Below are positions 7,639-12,800 of a stretch of 12,800 nucleotides of DNA, one piece after another. The DNA lies in contig MVRB01000085.1 in the NCBI GenBank assembly GCA_002067635.1, forward strand, positions 1 to 12,800, given 5' to 3'. The position numbers and the translations under genes are program-made. This DNA comes from Methanomassiliicoccales archaeon PtaU1.Bin030 (lineage in GTDB: Archaea > Thermoplasmatota > Thermoplasmata > Methanomassiliicoccales > Methanomassiliicoccaceae). Each line of letters opens with the position of its first letter. Position 1 is the stretch's first letter. Below the pieces are notes generated by a model. It searched no databases, was not told the origin of the DNA, and saw only the letters and a list, made by a program, of their open reading frames with translations.

Positions 7639-8223
7639 TCAAACCTTTTCTCTCCAACCCCTTAGGGCGTCGAGGACGGAAATTGTCCCGACCACCTTAT
7701 CGTTTTTATCTACCACAACCAAGTTCGTGGCGTTCGACAGGTCCATCACCCTCAACGCATTGACGATGGAGTCCTCGTCCCGTATCTGAACGCAGGGCTG
7801 ATTTCCAGTGAGCATGCAGGCTGCTATAAAGTCCATCATCTTCGCCTCCCTGAGGCTCACGCCCTTGGCCACCAGGCGCCCTATATCGCTGTCGCCCACC
7901 ATTCCCAACAGCTCATCGCCGTCGAATACCAGAACGAGGCCGCTGTCCTTCCCGATCATCTCGGCCAGGGCGTCCTCCAACGAACCGTCGCTCGACAGCC
8001 TGGGAGGGTCTCTTCTCATGAAGGCCTTGACCTTCGGCACCTCTTCCTCCTCCATCATTTCTCGCATAGCTAAGCCTTCGGAACCGGAGGGATATATCCT
8101 TGCGGGTCCTTCAACCTCCTCTATTTCCGTATATCCGCCCTTGATCCCATGATAGGCGAACTGGCCAAGGCGGATGCGAAGCGTGCGATCTAAGATGCTT
8201 TCATTTCTATTTTGCCAGGCCAA
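7639..8223 (-). CDS. Two-CBS-domain protein
   Basis: The protein has 194 residues from a TTG start. Residues about 65-195 form a CBS-domain pair: the first repeat runs from VKAFMRRDPPRLSSDGSLEDALAEMI to LLGMVGDSDIGRLV, and the second from CMLTGNQPCVQIRDEDSIVNAL to KVVGTISVLDALRGW. CBS pairs bind adenosine nucleotides or S-adenosyl compounds and regulate partner proteins; no catalytic domain is attached, so the partner is unknown. The start is uncertain. The TTG at 8223 lacks a well-spaced ribosome binding site and its first dozen codons are AT-rich. An ATG at 8067 would give a 142-residue protein covering just the CBS pair, with an ATATAT box about 25-30 bases upstream of it. The gene converges on fpoN with nine bases between stops and is divergent from the prenyl synthase gene. 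Confidence 0.82.
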   Translation of the reverse strand: MAWQNRNESILDRTLRIRLGQFAYHGIKGGYTEIEEVEGPARIYPSGSEGLAMREMMEEEEVPKVKAFMRRDPPRLSSDGSLEDALAEMIGKDSGLVLVFDGDELLGMVGDSDIGRLVAKGVSLREAKMMDFIAACMLTGNQPCVQIRDEDSIVNALRVMDLSNATNLVVVDKNDKVVGTISVLDALRGWREKV

Positions 8224-8229
8224 TAACGA

Positions 8230-8239
8230 TTAAGTAATC
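8230..8239 (+). promoter_or_regulatory. Probable TATA-like element for the prenyl synthase operon
   Basis: TTAAGTAATC lies about 25 bases before the ATG at 8259 in the 35-bp gap between divergent genes. The ATG has no Shine-Dalgarno site, so transcription starting at or next to the ATG (a leaderless mRNA) is the simplest reading. The box is only a loose match to the archaeal TATA consensus, so this is tentative. Confidence 0.4.
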
Positions 8240-8258
8240 CCTCCGTATTATCTCGCGC

Positions 8259-9227
8259 ATGGCAAGCTGGGACGCTCATATTAAGGACGAGCTCCGCCTG
8301 GTCGAAGAGGAGATCGCGAGGAGCGTCGGCTCAAGGCAACCCATACTCAAAGAGATAGCCATGCATGTTATCCAAGGAGGGGGCAAGAGGTTGCGGCCGG
8401 GCGTTGCCATACTTTCCTTCCGGGCGGTTGGAGGGGAGGATATTGAGAGCGTCATCAAGGTCTCGGCCGGCGTCGAGCTTATTCACTCTGCCACCCTCAT
8501 TCATGATGACATCAATGATGGCTCGGACACCCGCCGGGGACGCATAGCCGCTTACAAGAAATATGGGATCCAGAAGGCCATCATCACCGGCGATTTCCTT
8601 TTCGTCCAGGGCTTCCGCTTGGGTGCGTCCCACAATAACCGGGAGATAGTGGAGATGGTCGGCGATGCATGCACCGCCATGGCGGAAAGCGAGATCCTGC
8701 AGCTGGACGTTGAGCGCGATTCTGACCTGCCTCTCGAGACGTATATGAGGATCATCGACGGCAAGACCGCTCGGCCCATCATGGCGAGCGCGATGGTGGG
8801 AGCTTTCTTTGGTAAAGGGTCGGCGGACCAGATCGATGCCTTGGGCAAGTACGGATTGAACATCGGCTATGCCTTTCAGATCGTTGACGATATATTGGAC
8901 ATCGACGGACAGGAGGCCTCAATCGGGAAACCGCTGGGAATGGACATCCTGGACAGCAAGGCGAACCTTCCCCTCATGATCGCTATGCATAGGGGGGGAA
9001 AGGGGAGCGAGCGCATCAAGGAGATCTTCAAAGCTCCCAAGAAGACCTGGGAGGAGATCGATGAGGCCCTGGCCCTGGTGCGTTCCAGCGGAGCTGTGGA
9101 TGAGGCCAGGAAGAATGCGGCGGACTTCCGGGACAAGGCCCTGAGCGCCCTGCATGATATTGCCCCTTCCAAGTACCAAGACAGCCTGAGGGAGCTGGCG
9201 TCCACGGTGCTGGAGCGTAGCAACTGA
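8259..9227 (+). CDS. Polyprenyl diphosphate synthase, geranylgeranyl-type
   Basis: This 322-residue trans-isoprenyl diphosphate synthase condenses isopentenyl diphosphate onto allylic diphosphates. The substrate loop GGGKRLRPG (40-48), the first aspartate motif LIHDDINDGSDTRRG (D83, D84, D87) and the second motif FQIVDDILDIDG (D210, D211, D214) are all present, with KTA at 169-171, so it should be active. In archaea this family usually makes geranylgeranyl diphosphate for ether lipids. The positions four and five residues before the first Asp are Thr79 and Ala78, small residues rather than the bulky side chains that limit product length in many short-chain enzymes, so a longer product cannot be excluded. 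It overlaps the following reductase gene by one base (TGATG), indicating a two-gene lipid operon. The start has no ribosome binding site and is probably leaderless. Confidence 0.93.
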   Translation: MASWDAHIKDELRLVEEEIARSVGSRQPILKEIAMHVIQGGGKRLRPGVAILSFRAVGGEDIESVIKVSAGVELIHSATLIHDDINDGSDTRRGRIAAYKKYGIQKAIITGDFLFVQGFRLGASHNNREIVEMVGDACTAMAESEILQLDVERDSDLPLETYMRIIDGKTARPIMASAMVGAFFGKGSADQIDALGKYGLNIGYAFQIVDDILDIDGQEASIGKPLGMDILDSKANLPLMIAMHRGGKGSERIKEIFKAPKKTWEEIDEALALVRSSGAVDEARKNAADFRDKALSALHDIAPSKYQDSLRELASTVLERSN

Positions 9228-10309
9228 TGAACACGGACTACGACGTGGTGATCGTCGGAGCGGGACCGGCGGGCAGCACCACGGCCGAGTACGCCGCCCT
9301 GGGCGGAGCGCGCGTCCTGGTCCTTGAGAGAAAGAAGGTTGTGGGGGAGCCGGTGGCATGCGGGGAGTTCCTTCCCTCTACCGAGGAGGTCAAGGCCATA
9401 ATACCCAAGGCCGATGATCTGGATTCTCTTTTTGAGGTCCCCTCTACCTTGATCTCCAGGCCCATGGAGACGTTCCGCATTTACTCCCCCCGGGGCCGGT
9501 ACTGGAACATCCCCTTCCAGGGATACACCACCGATAGGGACCGCTTCGACAAGCATCTCGCCTCCAAGGCCCGGAAGGCCGGGGCCACGGTTCTCACCAA
9601 TACCCTGGTAACATCAGTACGGGGGAACGAGGTCCGGACGAGGGATGAGGCGTACCGGGCGAAGGTCATCGTGGGAGCGGACGGCCCGGTATCTCGGGTG
9701 GCCAAGGGCCTCGGCCTGCCTCCCAACAAGGTGCTGTACCCCGCGGTGACCCAGCAGGCTTTGGGGGACTTCGAGCCGGTCATGGAGATGCACTTCGGCA
9801 TCGCCCCTGGCGCATACGCCTGGGTGCTTCCTAAGGGGAAGGGCGCCAATGTGGGGGCGGGGGTCTCCCCGAGATGGGCCGAGAGAAGGGCGGGAGATTA
9901 CTTCCAGGACTTCGTGAAGACCAGGGGTTTGGAGACCGTGGGAAGGATGATGGGCAAGTACGTTCCCTCCAGCGGGCCAATCCCCAGGTCGTCCACTGCG
10001 GACGGCATGCTGGTGGGCGATGCTGCCGGCCATGTGATAGCGGTCAACGGCGGGGGGATCCCCATCGCCATGATATGCGGACGCTTGGCAGGCCGTGCGG
10101 CCGCGGACCGCGTGAACAAGGGAACGCCTCTGTCCCGCTACGAGGAGCTGTGCCGGAGGCAGGTGTACAAACCCCTGCGGACCGCGGTCCACACTCAATG
10201 GCTGGCCTCCTTCTTCTTCGGGAGCCCCCGACGCCTAGAGTTCTCCATGGTGGTCCTGGGGGAGCGGAGGATGGGGAACATCCTCAGGTGCCGACCCTCA
10301 TTCCCGTGA
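9227..10309 (+). CDS. Geranylgeranyl reductase family FAD-dependent oxidoreductase
   Basis: This 360-residue flavoprotein of the geranylgeranyl reductase (GGR) family saturates the double bonds of prenyl chains in archaeal lipids. Visible elements are an N-terminal FAD-binding GAGPAGSTTAEYAA (11-24), a PVACGE segment with Cys45 at the place of the conserved GGR cysteine, GADGPVSRVA (150-159), the substrate-channel signature YAWVLPKGKGANVGAG (197-212), and the second FAD motif GDAAGHVIAVNGGG (264-277). It is slightly shorter than many family members (often about 390-410 residues) and may have a reduced C terminus. Translation is coupled to the preceding prenyl synthase, whose product or lipid derivative is the likely substrate. 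Its last four codons overlap the end of nob1 on the other strand. It could also act on the prenyl tail of a membrane electron carrier. Confidence 0.92.
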   Translation: MNTDYDVVIVGAGPAGSTTAEYAALGGARVLVLERKKVVGEPVACGEFLPSTEEVKAIIPKADDLDSLFEVPSTLISRPMETFRIYSPRGRYWNIPFQGYTTDRDRFDKHLASKARKAGATVLTNTLVTSVRGNEVRTRDEAYRAKVIVGADGPVSRVAKGLGLPPNKVLYPAVTQQALGDFEPVMEMHFGIAPGAYAWVLPKGKGANVGAGVSPRWAERRAGDYFQDFVKTRGLETVGRMMGKYVPSSGPIPRSSTADGMLVGDAAGHVIAVNGGGIPIAMICGRLAGRAAADRVNKGTPLSRYEELCRRQVYKPLRTAVHTQWLASFFFGSPRRLEFSMVVLGERRMGNILRCRPSFP

Positions 10310-10774
10310 GCGGAAGGAGCGCAGAGAGCTGCCGCAGATGGGGCAGTCAGGGTGGTTCTCGTCCCATACCTTGCGGCAGCCGGTGCACCGGTACTTCCAC
10401 TTGACGACCTCCTTTATCCCCCTCAACCCCACTCCTGAGTGCCTGACGCCCATGACCCGGGCCACGTTCTGTATGGAGTAGTCATCGGTAAGCAGGCACG
10501 CCCTGATCTCTGCCGCCAGCGCCAGGACCTCCACGTCGGTGGGGGACAGCCGTGCGTCGTCACCTGTCCTCCTTGCCGCCTCCCTTACTTCCTCTATTGC
10601 ATCGGGACCGGGGGAGGAGACCCTCAGTAGGTCCTCCCAGTACCGGAGTCGAGGGTCCTTGTACTTGCGCAGCTCCCGGAGGACCCCGGGGGTCACATGC
10701 ACCTCGCCCGGAGGGAGGTCCTGCAGGGAGAACAATGCCGAGGTGTCCAGAACGTATCGCACGAACGGACACAT
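10298..10774 (-). CDS. nob1: Ribosome biogenesis endoribonuclease Nob1 (PIN + zinc ribbon)
   Basis: This 158-residue protein has the architecture of archaeal Nob1, which cleaves the 3' end of pre-16S rRNA. The PIN domain (about 1-120) has the acidic residues D10 (VLDTSALF), E34 (VLRELRKY), D80 (LSPTDVEVL) and D97/D98 (LLTDDYSIQ). After GIKEVVKWKYRC comes a zinc ribbon with C130-C133 and C144-C147. Length and order match the family. The frame stays open upstream to a TTG at 10834, but that would place the only TATA-like sequence (10806-10812) inside the gene and add twenty residues before the PIN fold, so I take the ATG at 10774. The gene is divergent from the 83-residue gene and its 3' end overlaps the reductase gene by 12 bases on the opposite strand. 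Confidence 0.93.
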   Translation of the reverse strand: MCPFVRYVLDTSALFSLQDLPPGEVHVTPGVLRELRKYKDPRLRYWEDLLRVSSPGPDAIEEVREAARRTGDDARLSPTDVEVLALAAEIRACLLTDDYSIQNVARVMGVRHSGVGLRGIKEVVKWKYRCTGCRKVWDENHPDCPICGSSLRSFRSRE

Positions 10775-10805
10775 GTCGCAGGGCTGACAAATAGGTTCGT
10801 AACCG

Positions 10806-10812
10806 TAATATA
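10806..10812. promoter_or_regulatory. AT-rich TATA-like box between divergent genes
   Basis: TAATATA (TATATTA on the other strand) is the only AT-rich block in the 59 bases between the nob1 start (10774) and the ATG at 10834. It is about 25 bases from the ATG at 10834, fitting a leaderless plus-strand transcript. It is about 35 bases from the nob1 ATG, fitting a roughly ten-base leader. One box may serve both directions, which is an inference from spacing alone. Confidence 0.45.
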
Positions 10813-10833
10813 CGAACCCGATAATGCCGTACA

Positions 10834-11085
10834 ATGCAACGCATAACGGTCGATCAGGAGGTTATTGACTTCATCTTGCGTAACAAGAGGGACTACAGGG
10901 TCTCGACCTCCTGCTCTGGACCGGTGATAGTCCCGATAACAGTGAAACCACCTAAGGAGACCGATCTCAAGGTAAAGGTGGGGCAGAATACGCTTTACAT
11001 CTCAAGGGTGCAGGCCAGGTACATCGACAGGGTCACACCAGATATGCTCGACGAGTCTAGGATGGAGAGCTGTTCACTGTTCTGA
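10834..11085 (+). CDS. Small CSG-motif protein, possibly reduced IscA/HesB-like
   Basis: I do not recognise this 83-residue protein with certainty. Its pattern resembles a short A-type iron-sulfur carrier. It begins with ITVDQEVIDFILRN, like the first strand and helix of IscA. YRVSTSCSGPV (21-31) has Cys27 in a CSG motif, as in the conserved GCSG of IscA/HesB. Later come a strand (TLYISRVQARYIDRVTPDM) placed like the IscA substrate-binding end, and a final cysteine (Cys80 in ESCSLF) where IscA carries its C-terminal CGC pair. Only two cysteines are present, not three, so cluster binding would need other ligands. The ATG has no ribosome binding site and lies about 25 bases after a TATA-like box. 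The gene ends inside the 3' end of the convergent thiI-like gene, with 29 bases of overlap. Codon use looks like that of its neighbours. Confidence 0.8.
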   Translation: MQRITVDQEVIDFILRNKRDYRVSTSCSGPVIVPITVKPPKETDLKVKVGQNTLYISRVQARYIDRVTPDMLDESRMESCSLF

Positions 11086-11707
11086 GGGGCACGACCTCCT
11101 CGGCCGCACGGCGAGCTACCGATTCTATGTCCAACCGCTTCTCCTGGGCCCTGATCAGCTCAGGCGTGGCCATGGTTGCCGGGCGATACGGAACCAAGCT
11201 GCAGGGGTTGCTCTTCCTTATGGATATATCGTATGTCCCTATGCGCTTGGCGATGCTCTCGATCTCCAGCTTGTCCAGGCCGATCAACGGCCTCAGAACT
11301 GGGAAGTCAAGGCCGGACTGCTCTGAGATCAGATTGTGGAGCGTCTGCGAGGCGACCTGCCCCAGGGATTCTCCGGTGACCACCGCGTCAGCGCCGATCC
11401 TCCGCGCAACGTTCCTGGCCACCTTGAGCATGGTGCGCTTACATAGGACGCACTGGAGATTGCGCTGGCAACGCTCATAGATCTGAAGCTGGCTGGGCCC
11501 ATGGGGAGCGGCGTACAGCTCTACCCTGCGTCCCAGCGTTCTCTCCAACTGCACAGAGAGGTCCATTACCTTGCTGAGGCCCGTCTCATCGCAGTAAGGC
11601 CGGTTGTCCATGTGGAGGAGAACGAGCTCTGCTCCGCTCCGCCCCATCGAGTATGCGGCCACGGGGGAGTCGATGCCTCCGGACAATAGGCAGACGACCT
11701 TGATCAT
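11057..11707 (-). CDS. thiI: ThiI-type PP-loop sulfurtransferase lacking THUMP domain
   Basis: This 216-residue protein corresponds to the PP-loop (adenylating) half of ThiI, which makes 4-thiouridine at tRNA position 8 and in some organisms supplies sulfur for thiamine. The ATP pyrophosphatase motif LLSGGIDSPVAAY (7-19), the ThiI signature VTGESLGQVASQTLHNL (110-126) and VLRPLIGLDKLEI (137-149) are clear. C86-V-L-C89-KR is the CxxC that methanogen ThiI proteins carry in this domain, where it is linked to an iron-sulfur cluster. Cys80 is close by, and Cys169 (SNPCSLVP) sits near the place of the catalytic PP-loop cysteine. The N-terminal ferredoxin-like and THUMP tRNA-binding domains (about 170 residues) are missing, as is the rhodanese domain. 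No THUMP-encoding gene is nearby. It might therefore bind tRNA with a partner or thiolate something else. The ATG at 11707 follows a short 45-bp gap. Confidence 0.88.
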   Translation of the reverse strand: MIKVVCLLSGGIDSPVAAYSMGRSGAELVLLHMDNRPYCDETGLSKVMDLSVQLERTLGRRVELYAAPHGPSQLQIYERCQRNLQCVLCKRTMLKVARNVARRIGADAVVTGESLGQVASQTLHNLISEQSGLDFPVLRPLIGLDKLEIESIAKRIGTYDISIRKSNPCSLVPYRPATMATPELIRAQEKRLDIESVARRAAEEVVPLRTVNSSPS

Positions 11708-11741
11708 GGGGACCGTCCAGATCTCTATCGTTCAACCGATC

Positions 11742-11747
11742 AAAAAA
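11742..11747 (-). terminator. Oligo-T tract after the small coiled-coil gene
   Basis: Six T residues on the minus strand begin five bases after the stop of the 58-residue gene, without a hairpin. Archaeal RNA polymerase commonly terminates at such tracts. The tract lies 34 bases before the thiI ATG, so it separates the two genes or may instead contribute to a thiI promoter (CTATTTTTT). Confidence 0.4.
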
Positions 11748-11752
11748 TAGGA

Positions 11753-11929
11753 TCAGTTGTTGAAGCGGGGGACATCCTGGACGAATCCAGGATAGTTGAC
11801 CTCTTCTTCATCACCGTCATCGGACTCCATGACCATGGAGAACAATACGTTCAGGACCTCTCTCATCTGCTTCATCTCGTTCTTGAGCTCATTGATCTCA
11901 CGGATGAGGTCTTCGTTGTTCTTGGTCAT
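11753..11929 (-). CDS. 58-residue acidic coiled-coil protein, unknown function
   Basis: This is a small acidic protein. Residues 6-35 form a predicted amphipathic helix with heptad-like hydrophobic spacing (LIREINELKNEMKQMREVLNV), suitable for a dimeric or trimeric coiled coil. An acidic patch (ESDDGDEEEV) and a short aromatic tail follow. No enzyme motif is present and I do not recognise the family. The frame remains open upstream to an ATG at 12157, but that extension is only the other-frame image of csl4. The ATG at 11929 is supported by AGGTGG four to nine bases upstream and a TATA box at 11962-11969. The gene has its own promoter and an oligo-T tract after the stop, so it looks monocistronic. 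Confidence 0.75.
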   Translation of the reverse strand: MTKNNEDLIREINELKNEMKQMREVLNVLFSMVMESDDGDEEEVNYPGFVQDVPRFNN

Positions 11930-11961
11930 GTTCCACCTGTTGGCGATTAATACTGACCATT

Positions 11962-11969
11962 GATATAAG
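11962..11969 (-). promoter_or_regulatory. TATA box for the 58-residue coiled-coil gene
   Basis: On the minus strand this reads CTTATATC, a good archaeal TATA element about 33-40 bases before the ATG at 11929. Transcription starting some 25 bases downstream would leave a short leader containing the AGGTGG ribosome binding site. The 113-bp gap from csl4 (11930-12042) holds nothing else recognisable. Confidence 0.55.
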
Positions 11970-12042
11970 CATATTCCCGGCCATTCCAAAGCGCTGATGG
12001 ACAGAGAAATGGATGTCCAGGCAGATGCTGGAGGAAGGTGTT

Positions 12043-12600
12043 TTAGAAGTTTATGTCGCCGTAATCGTCGGCGACCTTGCGGTTCTCCACGCGCTCGCAC
12101 GGCTCGCACTTCAGCGCCTTGCCGTGAACGCTGAGGGGGGCGCGGCACTTGCGGCACGATGCCTTGACGACACCGAAGTGGGGCTCCTGCGTTGACAGCT
12201 GGACAGAGGGCTTGGTCTGGATGACCTTCGCCCGTATGAGGTCTCCCGGGCGGAACTCCCTGCCCACATCCTGAACGTAGTCCGAAGAGAGCTTGGAGAT
12301 GTGGATGGTCGCGGACGTATCTCCGGTTATGTCCCGGTCCTTCCCCTCCGCCGCGAAGATCTCACATATGGCCATGCTCGCCCGGACATCGGTTACCCGG
12401 CAGAACACGCTGTCCCCGTTCCTCAGCACCACCAGGGGGTTCTTGGGGGCTACCTTGGCGACCTTCTCCTCCTGGTCCAGTTCCAGGTCTCCCGCGAGGC
12501 TGGCAAGTATCTTGCCGTCGTATTCATAAGTGCCCTCTGCAGGCATGTACTCCTCGGCGACAGCTACCTCGTCGCCGGGAAAAACCGTCTTCTTGGTCAT
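12043..12600 (-). CDS. csl4: Exosome cap subunit Csl4 (S1 domain, zinc ribbon)
   Basis: This 185-residue protein is the archaeal exosome RNA-binding cap protein Csl4, which links RNA and DnaG to the phosphorolytic core. It shows the short N-terminal Csl4 domain starting at VFPGDEVAVAEEYMP (6-20), with the GTYEYDGKILASLAG stretch. An S1-type RNA-binding barrel follows over about 58-135 (NGDSVFCRVTDVR, then SATIHISKL and FRPGDLIRAKVIQ). A C-terminal zinc ribbon has C149-C152 and C165-C168. The ATG at 12600 is preferred to a GTG eight codons earlier because it has GGAAGTGA upstream and overlaps the stop of the preceding methylase gene as ATGA, the usual sign of translational coupling. Length is typical for the family. 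Confidence 0.95.
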   Translation of the reverse strand: MTKKTVFPGDEVAVAEEYMPAEGTYEYDGKILASLAGDLELDQEEKVAKVAPKNPLVVLRNGDSVFCRVTDVRASMAICEIFAAEGKDRDITGDTSATIHISKLSSDYVQDVGREFRPGDLIRAKVIQTKPSVQLSTQEPHFGVVKASCRKCRAPLSVHGKALKCEPCERVENRKVADDYGDINF

Positions 12601-12800
12601 TTTGTCACTTCCGATGATATGCACAACAGCACAACTTCGATATCTTTCTTCTTCCTGTCGTGGAACTCGAACAGATGAGGAATCTCGAATTTATAGCTTT
12701 TATGGAAGAATATTGTCGCATCCATCGCTCTTATCATCCCCACAAGGAAGCCCAGGGTCCGGGCGTTGTGAAGGGAGTACGCACGGGGAGCGATCCTGAG
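12597..12800 (-). CDS. METTL5-like RNA adenine methylase, C-terminal 67 codons (partial)
   Basis: The minus strand is open from the right edge to a TGA at 12599-12597 and encodes 67 residues. The segment RAYSLHNARTLGFL followed by FFHKSYKFEIPHLFEFHDRK and IEVVLLCI matches what I know of the end of archaeal METTL5/COG2263-type methylases: a YSIH-like motif, a helix, then a K-x-E-I-P-x-x-F-x-F-H strand pair. These enzymes methylate adenine in small-subunit rRNA. The SAM-binding and NPPF catalytic motifs lie outside the window, so activity cannot be judged. The stop overlaps the csl4 start (ATGA), placing the two in one operon. The assignment is from recalled family pattern, not a search. Confidence 0.72.
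   Translation of the reverse strand, partial: LRIAPRAYSLHNARTLGFLVGMIRAMDATIFFHKSYKFEIPHLFEFHDRKKKDIEVVLLCISSEVTK

Noticed and set aside
7644..7655. Pyrimidine-rich CCTTTTCTCTCC just after fpoN as a terminator
   Set aside because: Only four consecutive T residues, and it is the 3' coding end of the CBS gene; too weak to call.
11930..12157. N-terminal extension of the 58-residue coiled-coil gene back to an ATG at 12157
   Set aside because: The extra residues are an arginine/proline-rich other-frame image of csl4 plus the intergenic gap; the TATA box and ribosome site just before 11929 mark the true start.
12687..12698. TATA-like CTATAAATT on the minus strand upstream of csl4
   Set aside because: It lies within the methylase coding region (Ser-Tyr-Lys-Phe codons), about 90 bases before the csl4 start, and the ATGA overlap indicates co-translation; an internal promoter is possible but unsupported.
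12530..12799. Plus-strand open frame reaching the right edge
   Set aside because: Serine-rich composition without motifs; it is antisense to csl4 and to the methylase fragment, which has convincing family features.
1..12800. Mobile elements, CRISPR arrays, tRNA or rRNA genes
   Set aside because: I looked for repeat-spacer patterns, transposase-like proteins, terminal inverted repeats and tRNA-like arms in the few noncoding gaps and saw none; almost the whole window is dense conserved coding sequence.

Overview
The window looks like part of an archaeal chromosome, moderately GC-rich by eye. The best guess is a Thermoplasmata-type methanogen (Methanomassiliicoccales-like) or a close relative. 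Supporting points are F420H2-dehydrogenase/complex I-like membrane genes in the archaeal order, a split J subunit, archaeal lipid genes, archaeal RNA-processing genes (Nob1, Csl4, METTL5-like methylase), AGGTGATC-type ribosome binding sites inside operons, and leaderless starts about 25 nt after TATA-like boxes. The lineage is inferred; no rRNA or other marker is present to fix it.

Left part (1-7629, all + strand): the last codons of fpoD/nuoD, then fpoH, fpoI, a split fpoJ (two genes), fpoK, fpoL, fpoM and fpoN, abutting or overlapping in one operon. Together they encode most of the membrane arm plus the iron-sulfur connector of a proton- or sodium-pumping complex I-type enzyme. Key proton-channel residues are visible in K, L, M and N. 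FpoI carries four CxxCxxCxxxCP motifs instead of the usual two, so a second ferredoxin domain is fused to its C terminus. No fpoO or fpoF follows fpoN.

Middle part (7639-10309): a convergent gene for a two-CBS-domain protein, then a divergently transcribed pair for a polyprenyl (geranylgeranyl-type) diphosphate synthase and a geranylgeranyl reductase-family flavoprotein, which overlap by one base. The pair fits archaeal membrane-lipid synthesis. A role in making the prenyl tail of a membrane electron carrier for the neighbouring Fpo complex is possible but unproven.

Right part (10298-12800): RNA maturation and sulfur genes. Nob1 (PIN plus zinc ribbon; minus strand) is divergent from an 83-residue protein with a CSG motif that may be a reduced IscA/HesB-like protein. 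That gene converges, with a 29-bp overlap, on a ThiI-type PP-loop sulfurtransferase lacking the THUMP domain. Next come a 58-residue coiled-coil protein, the exosome cap subunit Csl4, and the C-terminal 67 codons of a METTL5-like (COG2263-type) RNA methylase running off the right edge; its stop overlaps the csl4 start as ATGA. No mobile element, CRISPR array, tRNA or rRNA was recognised. The window is mostly conserved core genes; the unusual points are the four-cluster FpoI, the CSG mini-protein and the THUMP-less ThiI.
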